Shown: positions 16,867 through 25,665, counted from the stretch's first letter. The stretch is 64,000 nt of DNA from Mycobacterium sp. 1274761.0 (GCF_001668615.1 NZ_LZMC01000112.1:1-64000); one strand, 5' to 3'. Program-made: numbers and translations. The notes: a model not told the origin generated them from the sequence alone.

Positions 16867-17792
16867 CGGATCAGGGTACAGGCGAGGATTTGCGGGGGCA
16901 GGGCGCGCCCCGCCGTCCCGGCGCGCAATCCGGCATCGACGTCGTGCTGGTCACCGGGCTGTCGGGTGCCGGTCGCGGCACGGCGGCCAAGGTGCTCGAG
17001 GATCTCGGCTGGTATGTCGCCGACAATCTGCCGCCCGAGCTGATCGCGCGGATGGTCGACTTCGGTCTGGCGGCCGGTTCGCGAATCACGCAGCTGGCTG
17101 TGGTGATGGATGTGCGGTCCCGCGGCTTCACCGGTGACTTGGATTGGGTGCGTAAGGATTTGGCGACCCGCGACATCACGCCGCGAGTGTTGTTCCTGGA
17201 AGCCTCGGACGACATTCTCGTGCGACGCTATGAACAGAACCGGCGCAGCCACCCACTGCAGGGCAACCAGACACTCGCCGAGGGCATCGCCGCCGAGCGC
17301 GCCATGCTGGCGCCGGTGCGCGCGACCGCAGACCTGATCATCGATACCTCGACGCTGTCCGTCCCCGCGTTGCGGGAAAGCATCGAGAACGCGTTCGGGG
17401 GCGAAACGGTCGCCTACACCAGCGTCACGGTCGAGTCCTTCGGCTACAAATACGGGTTGCCGATGGACGCCGACACGGTGATGGACGTCCGTTTTCTACC
17501 GAACCCGCACTGGGTAGACGAGCTGCGGCCGCATACCGGGCAGCATCCCGCCGTCCGGCAATACGTGCTGGGTCAGCCGGGCGCCGGGGAGTTCCTGGAC
17601 ACCTACCATCGTCTGCTGGACCTCGTCATCGAGGGGTATCGCCGGGAAGGGAAGCGCTACATGACCGTTGCCATCGGCTGTACCGGCGGCAAACACCGCA
17701 GCGTTGCGATGGCCGAGGCGCTGGCGGGACGACTGCAGGGCGGTGACCAACTCGCGGTGCGGGTACTGCACCGGGATCTGGGCCGCGAATGA
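16863..17792 (+). CDS. rapZ: RNase adapter/nucleotide-binding protein RapZ family (Rv1421-type)
   Basis: A 309-residue YvcJ/RapZ P-loop protein. The Walker A region reads VTGLSGAGRGTAAKVL and is followed by GWYVADNLPPELI. The C-terminal domain, which in E. coli RapZ binds RNA, ends with the conserved AIGCTGGKHRSVAMAEAL. In Gram-positive bacteria the protein hydrolyses nucleotides and its regulatory role is less defined. The conserved order uvrC-rapZ-yvcK-whiA strengthens the call. Its stop overlaps a candidate ATG (17789) that opens the microORF array leading to yvcK. Confidence 0.93.
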   Translation: MTDQGTGEDLRGQGAPRRPGAQSGIDVVLVTGLSGAGRGTAAKVLEDLGWYVADNLPPELIARMVDFGLAAGSRITQLAVVMDVRSRGFTGDLDWVRKDLATRDITPRVLFLEASDDILVRRYEQNRRSHPLQGNQTLAEGIAAERAMLAPVRATADLIIDTSTLSVPALRESIENAFGGETVAYTSVTVESFGYKYGLPMDADTVMDVRFLPNPHWVDELRPHTGQHPAVRQYVLGQPGAGEFLDTYHRLLDLVIEGYRREGKRYMTVAIGCTGGKHRSVAMAEALAGRLQGGDQLAVRVLHRDLGRE

Positions 17793-17818
17793 GGTTTTCC
17801 CGCACGCGAGGAGGACAG

Positions 17819-17851
17819 ATGAGCTTCTCCGCACGCGAGGAGGACAAGTGA
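17819..17851 (+). CDS. MicroORF 1, MSFSAREEDK
   Basis: Ten codons plus TGA. The ATG follows GAGGAGGACAG. The same frame is also open from the ATG at 17789 that overlaps the rapZ stop, adding MRFSRTRGGQ. The TGA overlaps the GTG of the next copy. A coding role is plausible only as a translation relay or leader peptide. Confidence 0.35.
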   Translation: MSFSAREEDK

Positions 17852-17880
17852 GCTTCTCCGCACGGGAGGAGGACAAGTGA
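17848..17880 (+). CDS. MicroORF 2, MSFSAREEDK
   Basis: Identical peptide to microORF 1, started by GTG with AGGAGG four bases upstream. It overlaps microORFs 1 and 3 by four bases each. One silent base differs from its neighbours (CGG for CGC). Confidence 0.35.
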   Translation: MSFSAREEDK

Positions 17881-17909
17881 GCTTCTCCGCACGCGAGGAG
17901 GACAAATGA
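17877..17909 (+). CDS. MicroORF 3, MSFSAREEDK, overlapping yvcK start
   Basis: Third identical decapeptide, started by GTG. Its AAATGA end supplies the ATG of yvcK, so ribosomes ending here could re-initiate directly on yvcK. Confidence 0.35.
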   Translation: MSFSAREEDK

Positions 17910-18937
17910 GCTCCCGCATCGTTGCCTTGGGCGGCGGTCACGGGCTCTACGCCACGCTGTCCGCGGCGCGCAGGCTCACACCGCACGTCACCGCCGTCGT
18001 GACCGTCGCCGACGACGGCGGCTCGTCAGGCCGGCTGCGCAGCGAGCTCGATGTGGTGCCACCCGGTGATCTGCGAATGGCGTTGGCGGCCTTGGCTTCG
18101 GACAGTCCGCACGGCCGACTGTGGGCGACGATCCTTCAGCACCGGTTCGGCGGCAGCGGCGCGCTGGCCGGCCATCCCATCGGCAATCTGTTGATGGCGG
18201 GCCTCAACGAGGTACTCGCCGATCCCGTTGCGGCGCTCGACGAACTGGGCCGAATCCTCGGGGTGAAGGGCCGGGTGCTGCCGATGTGTCCGATCGCGCT
18301 GCAGATTGAGGCCGACGTGGCGGGGCTCGAATCGGATCCTCGGATGAGCCGGGTGATCCGCGGCCAGGTGGCGATCGCCACCACACCGGGCAAGGTGCGC
18401 AGGGTTCGGCTGCTGCCCGGCGATCCGCCCGCGACCCGTCAGGCGGTCGACGCGATCATGAACGCTGACCTCGTGGTGCTCGGTCCTGGTTCGTGGTTTA
18501 CCAGCGTGATCCCACACGTTCTGGTGCCGGAGCTGGCGGCGGCGCTGCAAGCCACCTCCGCCCGCCGCGCCCTGGTGCTGAACCTCGTGGCGGAGCCAGG
18601 CGAGACTGCGGGGTTCTCCGTCGAGCGGCACATCCACGTGTTGTCTCAGCACGCGCCGGGGTTCACGGTCAACGAGATCATCGTCGACGCGTCTCGGGTG
18701 CCCAGTGAGCGGGAGCGGGAGCAGCTCAGTCGGACGGCGACGATATTGGGGGCCTCAGTTTGGTTTGCTGAGGTGTCTAGACCTGGTACACCTTTACATG
18801 ACCCGGCGAGGTTGGCCGCGGCGTTGGAGGGGGTGCGCTTGCGCGGAACGCAACCGGATGGAATCCGACAACAGCCGACGACTCCTGCACCTGCCCGGAC
18901 AGTGAACGGACCGAGAGGCGACGACCCGTGGCAATGA
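17906..18937 (+). CDS. yvcK: Gluconeogenesis/cell-envelope factor YvcK (CofD-like)
   Basis: A 343-residue UPF0052/CofD-like protein. Typical segments are VALGGGHGLYATLSAARRL, VTVADDGGSSGRLR, PPGDLRMAL and HPIGNLLMAGL; these resemble the nucleotide/sugar-nucleotide site of the family. In Bacillus YvcK is needed for growth on gluconeogenic carbon and binds UDP-GlcNAc; the mycobacterial homologue (CuvA, Rv1422) is linked to cell wall precursor use at the growing pole. The ATG overlaps the last microORF, and AGGAGG precedes it. The last 40 or so residues are low complexity. The stop overlaps the start region of whiA. Confidence 0.93.
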   Translation: MSSRIVALGGGHGLYATLSAARRLTPHVTAVVTVADDGGSSGRLRSELDVVPPGDLRMALAALASDSPHGRLWATILQHRFGGSGALAGHPIGNLLMAGLNEVLADPVAALDELGRILGVKGRVLPMCPIALQIEADVAGLESDPRMSRVIRGQVAIATTPGKVRRVRLLPGDPPATRQAVDAIMNADLVVLGPGSWFTSVIPHVLVPELAAALQATSARRALVLNLVAEPGETAGFSVERHIHVLSQHAPGFTVNEIIVDASRVPSEREREQLSRTATILGASVWFAEVSRPGTPLHDPARLAAALEGVRLRGTQPDGIRQQPTTPAPARTVNGPRGDDPWQ

Positions 18938-19911
18938 CAGCCGAGGTCAAGGACGAACTGAGCCGGCTGGTCGTCAATTCGGTCAGCGCGCGCCGTGCCG
19001 AGGTGGCCTCCTTGCTCCGGTTCGCGGGCGGTCTGCACATCGTGTCGGGCCGCGTCGTGGTCGAGGCCGAGGTGGACCTGGGCATCATCGCGCGTCGGCT
19101 ACGTAAGGACATCTTCGACCTGTACGGGTACAACGCCGTCGTTCACGTCTTGTCCGCCAGCGGAATTCGCAAGAGCACCCGCTATGTGGTGCGGGTCGCC
19201 AATGATGGTGAGGCGCTGGCGCGTCAAACCGGTCTGCTCGATCTGCGAGGCCGCCCGGTGCGGGGCCTGCCCGCACAGGTCGTCGGCGGCAGTGTGGCCG
19301 ACGCCGAGGCGGCCTGGCGCGGCGCGTTCCTCGCGCACGGTTCCCTGACCGAACCCGGTAGGTCATCGGCTCTGGAGGTCAGCTGCCCCGGACCGGAGGC
19401 GGCGCTGGCACTGGTCGGTGCGGCCCGCCGGTTGGGCGTCAGCGCCAAGGCACGCGAGGTGCGCGGCGCTGACCGCGTCGTGGTACGCGACGGGGAGGCG
19501 ATCGGGGCGTTGCTGACGCGGATGGGCGCCCAGGACACTCGGTTGACATGGGAAGAGCGGCGCATGCGCCGCGAGGTGCGGGCGACGGCCAACCGGCTGG
19601 CCAACTTCGACGACGCGAACCTCCGCAGATCCGCACGGGCCGCGGTGGCCGCCGCCGCGCGGGTGGAGCGGGCGCTGGAGATCCTCGGCGACAGTGTCCC
19701 CGACCATCTGTCCGCCGCGGGCAAGCTGCGCGTCGAACACCGGCAGGCGTCGCTGGAGGAGCTCGGCCGGCTGGCTGACCCGCCGATGACGAAAGATGCT
19801 GTCGCAGGCCGTATTCGGCGGCTGCTGTCGATGGCTGACCGCAAGGCGAAACAAGAGGGCATCCCCGACACCGAATCGGCCGTCACCCCGGACCTGCTCG
19901 ACGACGCCTGA
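18928..19911 (+). CDS. whiA: Sporulation/cell-division transcription factor WhiA
   Basis: A 327-residue actinobacterial WhiA. The N-terminal two thirds are a degenerate LAGLIDADG homing-endonuclease fold (VKDELSRLVVNSVSARRAEVAS, GGLHIVSGRVVVEAE, LGVSAKAREVRG). The C-terminal helix-turn-helix reads LEELGRLADPPMTKDAVAGRIRRLL. In Streptomyces it activates division genes with WhiB; in non-sporulating mycobacteria its targets are less clear. I chose the GTG at 18928 because GAGAGG is well spaced from it. The ATG at 18934, overlapping the yvcK stop, is equally possible and removes two residues. Confidence 0.95.
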   Translation: MAMTAEVKDELSRLVVNSVSARRAEVASLLRFAGGLHIVSGRVVVEAEVDLGIIARRLRKDIFDLYGYNAVVHVLSASGIRKSTRYVVRVANDGEALARQTGLLDLRGRPVRGLPAQVVGGSVADAEAAWRGAFLAHGSLTEPGRSSALEVSCPGPEAALALVGAARRLGVSAKAREVRGADRVVVRDGEAIGALLTRMGAQDTRLTWEERRMRREVRATANRLANFDDANLRRSARAAVAAAARVERALEILGDSVPDHLSAAGKLRVEHRQASLEELGRLADPPMTKDAVAGRIRRLLSMADRKAKQEGIPDTESAVTPDLLDDA

Positions 19912-19950
19912 TCACGCCCGGTGCCCGCAGTTCTGTGGCATTCTGCGTGC

Positions 19951-22599
19951 GTGTCGGCTCCATCGGGGGTTGTGACGTTTCTGTTCACCGACATCGAGGG
20001 TTCGACCCGGCGGTGGGAGTCCGACGCGGATGCGATGCGGACCGCGCTGCGGGCGCACGATGAGGTGTTGCGGGGCGCGATCGAGGGCCACGATGGCTTT
20101 CTGGTCAAGCACACCGGCGACGGTGTGATCGCGGCGTTCGCCTCGCCGACGTCTGCGCTCGACGCCGCGGTTGCAGCTCAACGCAAGCTGGAATTGCCCG
20201 TGCGAATGGGCGTCGCGACGGGGGAGGCGGCCCTTCAGGACGGCGACTATTTCGGCGCGGTGTTGAACCGGGCGGCGCGGGTGATGGCGGCTGGCCATGG
20301 CGGCCAGGTTCTGGTAGCTGAGTCGACGGCGTCGCTGGTCAATGGATTCGACCTACTGGATTTGGGACCGCGGAGGCTTCGCGATGTGCCCGCGCCGGTC
20401 ACGCTGTTCCAGGTGCGCGCACCGGGTCTGACCGAGGAATTCCCGCCGCTGCGCACGCTCGATACCAGCCCGGGAAATCTGCGCCCGCCGCCGACGAGTT
20501 TCGTTGGCCGTGATGCGGAGCTGCCCGACATCAAAGAAGCGTTGCGAACCCAGCGGTTGGTTACGCTCACCGGCGTCGGAGGTGTCGGCAAGACCCGGCT
20601 CGCCCTCGAAGCCGCCACCCAGGTGGCTGACGAATTCCCTGATGGGGTATGGCTTTTCGAACTAGCCACGGTCAGCGACCCGGCGGCCGTTCCCGATGCG
20701 ATCGCATGCATACTCGGCGTCACGCAGCAGCCCGGCATCACGGTGACCGAGTCCGTCGCCACCGCGCAGGATGGCAGGATACGGCTATTGCTGCTCGACA
20801 ACTGCGAGCATGTTCTCGACGCCGTCGCCGACGTGACGGAGGCCATCCTGACGCACTCGGCCACGGCGCGAATTCTGGCGACCAGCCGCGAAGCACTCGG
20901 CATGCCCGACGAGCAGGTGTGGCGGGTGCGGTCGCTGGATGTCGACACGGCCGTTGATCTCTTCATGGAGCGTGCTCGCCACGTCGCGCAAGGATTTTCG
21001 GCCGGAGACCCCGAAGCCATTTCGGAGATCTGCCGTCGCCTCGACGGCATTCCGCTGGCGGTGGAGTTGGCGGCCTCACGCATGGCGTCGATGACCGCGA
21101 CTGAGATGCGCGACAGGCTCGACCACCGATTCCGTCTCCTCGTCGGCGCGCGTCGCGGCTTGGAGCGTCACCAAACGCTGCGCCACGCCGTGCAGTGGTC
21201 CTACGACCTGCTCGATGAGCCCGAGAAGACGTTGCTGGAGCGGTGCGCGGTGTTCGCCGGCGGGTTCGACCTCGAAAGCGCTTGTGCGGTCAGCAGTTTT
21301 ACTGACGAGTTTACGACGCTCGATGTGCTCGACGCGCTGGTGCGCAAGTCATTGGTGACCGCCGACCGGTCATCGGGACATACCCGCTACTCGATGCTGG
21401 AGACCATCCGACAGTTCGCCGAGGAACAACTCGCCGCACGTGGTGAGGCCGACACTGTCCGAAGCGAGCACTCCCGGCACTTCGCGGCCAAGGCCGACGA
21501 GACGTTCGCGGTGTGGGACAGCCCGCGCCAGAAGGAGGCGTACGTCTGGTTCGCAACCGAATTACCGAACCTGCGCACGGCATTTCGCTGGGCGGCCGAC
21601 CGCGACGACCTCGACACTGCCGCGACGATCGTGAAGCGTGCGGGTTGGTTCGGCGCTCTGGTGGACAACTTCGAGCCCGTGGCATGGGCAGAAGAGATTC
21701 TCGAGTCCCCATGTGCTGCAGACCATCCCGAGTTTGTCTCGGTGTGCGGCGTTGCCACACTATGTTATCTGCTCGGCCGCGGCGATGACGCGCTCGCGTA
21801 CAGCGAAGCGGGACAACAGGCTTTGGCGGGCAGCCATGCCGACGTGCCGCTCAGCCCCGAGCAGTTGTGGCTCGGGGCGGTGTACTCAGCGATCGACGTG
21901 CCCGACCGCTACGTGGCGTTCTTCCGGGAGCAGAGGCAACGAGGTCCCGACCCTCTGCAGTTCGCCAGAGGGTGCTTGGCCATCGCGCTTATCAACGCGG
22001 GCAGGGTGCAGGAGGCCCTACGTGATGTCGAGGGCCTCGTTGAGGCTGCCCAGACGACCGGAAACCCGTACGCCAGGTCATTCGCCCTGCTCGTCCGCGG
22101 TATGGCGCAGAGCGCCGTCGACCCGGATGGCGCACTGGACACACTGCGCATGGGGCTCGAGATCGCCCAGCAGAGCGGCAATCGCGCGAATGTGGGTTAC
22201 ATAGTCCTGACGCTGGCGATGACGCTCAACCGGATCGATGATGAATTAGGCGATCCCGTGGTCGCACTCGACAACATCGCGCTGGCCATCCGCAACTACC
22301 ACGAATCCGGAAACATCACGCAGCTGCGGGCGGCGCTCGGCATCTTCATGAGGTTCCTCTACCGGCATGGCGACCTCGAGCCGGCCGCCACCATCGCCGG
22401 TTTCGCGTGTATCAGCCCGACCTCCGCGCCGGCCGTGGAGGAGTTCAACACGACAATCGCAGACCTTCGTGAGGTCCTCGGCGACAACACCTACGCAACG
22501 CTCGCCCAGGACGGCGCCGCAATGAACATGGCGACCGCGGTCACCTATGCCAGCGACCAGATCGACCGGATCCGGCGAGAGCTGCAACCGCTACCGTGA
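19951..22599 (+). CDS. Class III adenylate cyclase fused to an NB-ARC/LuxR-type ATPase and TPR-like domain
   Basis: An 882-residue signalling protein. Residues about 8-165 form a class III cyclase with all six catalytic positions: metal Asp14 (FTDIEGST) and Asp57 (HTGDG), substrate Lys53 and Asp99, transition-state Asn106 and Arg110 (LNRAAR). From about 195 follows a STAND/NB-ARC ATPase with Walker A TGVGGVGKTRLA and Walker B LLLLDNCEHVL, then about 400 residues of helical repeats. Relatives such as M. tuberculosis Rv2488c end in a LuxR helix-turn-helix; none is seen here. I chose the GTG at 19951, 6 bases after CATTCT, which fits a leaderless start. An upstream frame from 19921 lacks support. 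Confidence 0.88.
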   Translation: MSAPSGVVTFLFTDIEGSTRRWESDADAMRTALRAHDEVLRGAIEGHDGFLVKHTGDGVIAAFASPTSALDAAVAAQRKLELPVRMGVATGEAALQDGDYFGAVLNRAARVMAAGHGGQVLVAESTASLVNGFDLLDLGPRRLRDVPAPVTLFQVRAPGLTEEFPPLRTLDTSPGNLRPPPTSFVGRDAELPDIKEALRTQRLVTLTGVGGVGKTRLALEAATQVADEFPDGVWLFELATVSDPAAVPDAIACILGVTQQPGITVTESVATAQDGRIRLLLLDNCEHVLDAVADVTEAILTHSATARILATSREALGMPDEQVWRVRSLDVDTAVDLFMERARHVAQGFSAGDPEAISEICRRLDGIPLAVELAASRMASMTATEMRDRLDHRFRLLVGARRGLERHQTLRHAVQWSYDLLDEPEKTLLERCAVFAGGFDLESACAVSSFTDEFTTLDVLDALVRKSLVTADRSSGHTRYSMLETIRQFAEEQLAARGEADTVRSEHSRHFAAKADETFAVWDSPRQKEAYVWFATELPNLRTAFRWAADRDDLDTAATIVKRAGWFGALVDNFEPVAWAEEILESPCAADHPEFVSVCGVATLCYLLGRGDDALAYSEAGQQALAGSHADVPLSPEQLWLGAVYSAIDVPDRYVAFFREQRQRGPDPLQFARGCLAIALINAGRVQEALRDVEGLVEAAQTTGNPYARSFALLVRGMAQSAVDPDGALDTLRMGLEIAQQSGNRANVGYIVLTLAMTLNRIDDELGDPVVALDNIALAIRNYHESGNITQLRAALGIFMRFLYRHGDLEPAATIAGFACISPTSAPAVEEFNTTIADLREVLGDNTYATLAQDGAAMNMATAVTYASDQIDRIRRELQPLP

Positions 22600-22603
22600 G
22601 CCC

Positions 22604-23317
22604 ATGCAGACACTGAGGGTCGGCGTCGCCTACCCCGATCCGCCGTTCAACGGGATGGCCGACGACAGCGGTCTCGACATCGACCTGATGACCGCAATCG
22701 CCGAAAAGCTGGACGCTCAGGTCGAGTTCGTCCCGTACGAGGGGTCCGACTTCAACGGCATCTTCGACGCGCTGAACTCCGGCGCCTTCGATTGCGTCAC
22801 CGCCGGCACGACCGTCACACCCGATCGGGAGAAGCAGGCGGCCTTCCTCCCGCCGTACCTCATCTCTGGCCAGGGATTGGCTGTGAACACTCGCCGGCTG
22901 CCGAACGTGCACTCGATCGACGACCTCCACGGTCTGACGATCGGAGTGCAGCACGGCAATACCAGCCAGCCCATCGCCGACCAGCTTGTCGCCGACGGCA
23001 AAGCCGCCCGCGTGCAGGTCTACGACTACAACGACATCCGCGCCGCCCTCGACGACCTGACTACCGGCGGCTGCGACGCGTTTATGAAGCTGGTCCCGGT
23101 GCTCACTGAGCTCGTCAAGGCGCTCGCCGACGTCGAGGTCGTACAACAGGCCATCTCGACAGAGAACATCGCCATCGCCGTCGGCCTCGAGAACCAGGAG
23201 TTGCTGGCCAGGATCAGCGTCGCCCAGGCCGAGCTCGAAGAGAACGGCACACTGCAGCGGATTCGCCGGAAATGGTTGGGCAATCCGTATACCGATCAGG
23301 GCCTGGCGGTCCTCTGA
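22604..23317 (+). CDS. Solute-binding protein family 3-like protein without signal peptide
   Basis: A 237-residue protein with the periplasmic amino-acid-binding fold: LRVGVAYPDPPFNGM, then GLDIDLMTAIAEKL, FDCVTAGTTVTPDREK, a hinge near GLTIGVQHGNTSQ, and a C-terminal GTLQRIRRKWLG. Family members are normally exported. Here the conserved fold begins at residue 3 and no in-frame upstream sequence before the cyclase stop could encode a signal peptide. It begins 4 bases after the cyclase gene ends and no transporter genes are nearby. I infer a cytosolic ligand sensor co-expressed with the cyclase; the ligand is unknown. A lost signal peptide is the alternative. Confidence 0.75.
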   Translation: MQTLRVGVAYPDPPFNGMADDSGLDIDLMTAIAEKLDAQVEFVPYEGSDFNGIFDALNSGAFDCVTAGTTVTPDREKQAAFLPPYLISGQGLAVNTRRLPNVHSIDDLHGLTIGVQHGNTSQPIADQLVADGKAARVQVYDYNDIRAALDDLTTGGCDAFMKLVPVLTELVKALADVEVVQQAISTENIAIAVGLENQELLARISVAQAELEENGTLQRIRRKWLGNPYTDQGLAVL

Positions 23318-23347
23318 CCAGGCTTCGCGTGACCGCTCTCACACCAC

Positions 23348-23353
23348 TACGCT
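23348..23353 (+). promoter_or_regulatory. Candidate gap promoter -10 (TACGCT)
   Basis: TACGCT lies 36 bases before the gap start in the 72-base gap, with TTCGCG at 23324-23329 as a weak -35 at 18-base spacing. The leader contains GAGGGAG, the gap ribosome binding site. Confidence 0.45.
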
Positions 23354-23389
23354 GGGCAGCGGGCATTAAGGCGAAAGAGGGAGAAACCA

Positions 23390-24412
23390 GTGACCATTCG
23401 GGTAGGCGTCAACGGCTTCGGCCGAATCGGGCGCAATTTCTACCGGGCTCTCGAAGCGCAGAAGGCCGAGGGCAAGAGCACCGACATCGAGGTGGTGGCG
23501 GTCAACGACCTGACCGACAACGCCACGCTGGCGCATCTACTTCGGTTCGACTCGATCCTGGGCCGCTACCCGGACGAGATCAGCCTGGAGGGCGATGACA
23601 CCATCGTCGTCGGCACCAACAAGATCAAGGCCCTCGAGGTCAAGGAGGGGCCGTCGGCCCTGCCGTGGGGCGATCTCGGCGTCGACGTGGTTGTCGAGTC
23701 CACCGGTATCTTCACCGACGCCGCGAAGGCGAAGGGGCATCTCGAAGCCGGCGCCAAAAAGGTGATCATCTCCGCACCGGCGAAGGGCGAAGACCTCACC
23801 GTCGTGCTCGGCGTGAATGACGACAAGTACGACGGCAGCCAGAACATCATCTCCAACGCCTCGTGCACCACGAACTGCCTCGGCCCGGTGGCGAAGGTGC
23901 TCAATGACGAGTTCGGCATCGTCAGGGGCCTGATGACGACTGTGCACGCCTACACCCAGGACCAGAACCTGCAGGACGGTCCCCACAAGGACCTGCGTCG
24001 CGCCCGCGCCGCCGCGCTGAACATCGTGCCGACCTCTACCGGTGCCGCAAAGGCCATCGGGTTGGTGCTGCCCGAACTCAAGGGCAAGCTGGACGGCTAC
24101 GCGCTGCGCGTTCCGATCCCGACGGGTTCGGCCACCGACCTGACCGCTGAGCTGTCCAAGTCGGCCAGCGCCGACGAGATCAACGCGGCGTTCAAGGCCG
24201 CCGCCGACGGGCCGCTGAAGGGGATCTTGAAGTACTACGACGCGCCCATCGTTTCGAGTGACATCGTCACCGACCCGCACAGCTCGATCTTCGACGCCGG
24301 TCTGACCAAGGTGATCGACAACCAGGCCAAGGTCGTCGCCTGGTATGACAACGAGTGGGGCTACTCCAACCGGTGCGTAGACCTCGTCGCGCTGGTCGGC
24401 AAGTCGCTGTAG
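23390..24412 (+). CDS. gap: Glyceraldehyde-3-phosphate dehydrogenase
   Basis: A 340-residue NAD-dependent GAPDH catalysing oxidative phosphorylation of glyceraldehyde 3-phosphate in glycolysis. The NAD-binding Rossmann motif is VGVNGFGRIGRNFYRAL, the catalytic site ISNASCTTNCLGPVAKVL, and further conserved segments are HAYTQDQNL and WYDNEWGYSNR. Started by GTG with GAGGGAGAAACCA upstream. First gene of the gap-pgk-tpiA cluster, with pgk 4 bases downstream. Catalytic residues are intact. Confidence 0.97.
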   Translation: MTIRVGVNGFGRIGRNFYRALEAQKAEGKSTDIEVVAVNDLTDNATLAHLLRFDSILGRYPDEISLEGDDTIVVGTNKIKALEVKEGPSALPWGDLGVDVVVESTGIFTDAAKAKGHLEAGAKKVIISAPAKGEDLTVVLGVNDDKYDGSQNIISNASCTTNCLGPVAKVLNDEFGIVRGLMTTVHAYTQDQNLQDGPHKDLRRARAAALNIVPTSTGAAKAIGLVLPELKGKLDGYALRVPIPTGSATDLTAELSKSASADEINAAFKAAADGPLKGILKYYDAPIVSSDIVTDPHSSIFDAGLTKVIDNQAKVVAWYDNEWGYSNRCVDLVALVGKSL

Positions 24413-24416
24413 CGCA

Positions 24417-25646
24417 GTGGCTATTCAGACACTCGATGACCTTCTGTCAGAAGGGGTCTCGGGTCGGGGCGTACTGGTCCGTTCCGACCTGAACGTTCCG
24501 CTCGACGACAACCGCGAAATCACCGATCCCGGCCGCATCATCGCCTCGGTGCCTACGCTGAAGGCGCTCTCCGATGCAGGCGCGAAGGTCGTCGTCACCG
24601 CCCATCTCGGCCGGCCCAAGGACGGCCCCGACCCCAAGCTTTCGCTCGCTCCGGTCGCCAAGGCGCTGGGGCAGCGGCTGGAACGGCATGTCCAGCTCGC
24701 CGGCGACGTGGTGGGCACCGACGCGCTGGCCCGCGCCGAAGGGCTTACCGACGGGGACATCCTCCTGCTGGAGAACATCCGCTTCGATCCGCGCGAAACC
24801 AGCAAGGACGACGGCGAGCGGCTCGCACTTGCCCGGCAGTTGGCCGAACTCGTCGCCGCGCCCGACGGCTCGGCCGGAGTCTTCGTCTCGGACGGCTTCG
24901 GTGTCGTGCACCGCAAGCAGGCGTCGGTGTACGACGTCGCGACGCTGCTTCCGCATTACGCGGGCACGCTGGTGGCCGACGAAATCAAAGTGCTCGAACA
25001 GCTGACCAGTTCCACCGACCGGCCTTACGCGGTAGTGCTCGGCGGCTCCAAGGTCTCCGACAAGCTGGCGGTCATCGAGAACCTCGCCACCAAGGCCGAC
25101 AGCCTGGTGATCGGCGGCGGCATGTGCTTCACCTTCCTTGCCTCACAAGGGGTTTCGGTCGGATCCTCGCTGCTGGAGGAGGGCATGATCGACACCTGCC
25201 GCAAGCTGCTCGAGGACTACGGCGACGTCATCCACCTGCCGGTGGACATCGTGGTGGCCGAGAAGTTCGCGGCCGATTCACCGCCCGAACGCGTTGCCGC
25301 AGACCAGATTCCGGACGGCAAGATCGGCCTCGACATCGGTCCGGGGTCGGTGGACAGGTTCACCAACCTGCTGTCCAACGCCAAGACGATCTTCTGGAAC
25401 GGCCCCATGGGCGTGTTCGAGTTTCCCGCGTTCGCCGAGGGCACCAAGGGCGTCGCCGAGGCCATCATCGGCGCCACCGAGAAGGGCGCGTTCAGCGTCG
25501 TCGGTGGTGGGGACTCGGCCGCCGCGGTGCGGCAACTCGGCCTTCCCGAAGACGGCTTCTCGCACATTTCCACCGGCGGCGGGGCTTCCCTGGAATACCT
25601 TGAGGGCAAGACGCTGCCCGGCATAGATGTTCTGGAGAAGTCCTGA
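24417..25646 (+). CDS. pgk: Phosphoglycerate kinase
   Basis: A 409-residue kinase that makes ATP from 1,3-bisphosphoglycerate. N-domain substrate residues are in VRSDLNVPLDD and AHLGRPK, with VSDGFGVVHRKQAS; the hinge and C-domain nucleotide site show VLGGSKVSDKL, FWNGPMGVFEFPAFA, VVGGGDSAAAV and HISTGGGASLE. Starts with GTG right after the gap stop, so translation is probably coupled. Length is slightly longer than E. coli Pgk and normal for mycobacteria. Confidence 0.97.
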   Translation: MAIQTLDDLLSEGVSGRGVLVRSDLNVPLDDNREITDPGRIIASVPTLKALSDAGAKVVVTAHLGRPKDGPDPKLSLAPVAKALGQRLERHVQLAGDVVGTDALARAEGLTDGDILLLENIRFDPRETSKDDGERLALARQLAELVAAPDGSAGVFVSDGFGVVHRKQASVYDVATLLPHYAGTLVADEIKVLEQLTSSTDRPYAVVLGGSKVSDKLAVIENLATKADSLVIGGGMCFTFLASQGVSVGSSLLEEGMIDTCRKLLEDYGDVIHLPVDIVVAEKFAADSPPERVAADQIPDGKIGLDIGPGSVDRFTNLLSNAKTIFWNGPMGVFEFPAFAEGTKGVAEAIIGATEKGAFSVVGGGDSAAAVRQLGLPEDGFSHISTGGGASLEYLEGKTLPGIDVLEKS

Positions 25647-25665
25647 CCATCCTGAAAGGGTTGAT

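Larger units (their letters stand above)
17789..17909 (+). repeat. Four-copy 29-base tandem repeat of coupled microORFs
   Basis: Copies lie at 17790-17819 (30 bases, divergent), 17820-17848, 17849-17877 and 17878-17906. The last three differ at one or two bases. Each copy carries the core CACGCGAGGAGGACA (one has G for C), a near-perfect ribosome binding site, ending in a start codon that overlaps the stop of the preceding frame (ATGA/GTGA). There are no spacers. The array connects the rapZ stop to the yvcK start by uninterrupted stop/start overlaps. The design resembles MIRUs, whose small frames likewise overlap neighbouring genes; relation to the M. tuberculosis MIRU sequence is not established. 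Confidence 0.9.

Noticed and set aside
17790..17906. CRISPR-like array between rapZ and yvcK
   Set aside because: Repeats are directly adjacent with no spacers, contain ribosome binding sites and start/stop codons, and no cas genes are present.
18928..18937. Treating the yvcK-whiA junction as another microORF element
   Set aside because: Only a simple overlap (GTG and ATG starts around the yvcK stop) is present; no repeat unit or core sequence is found.
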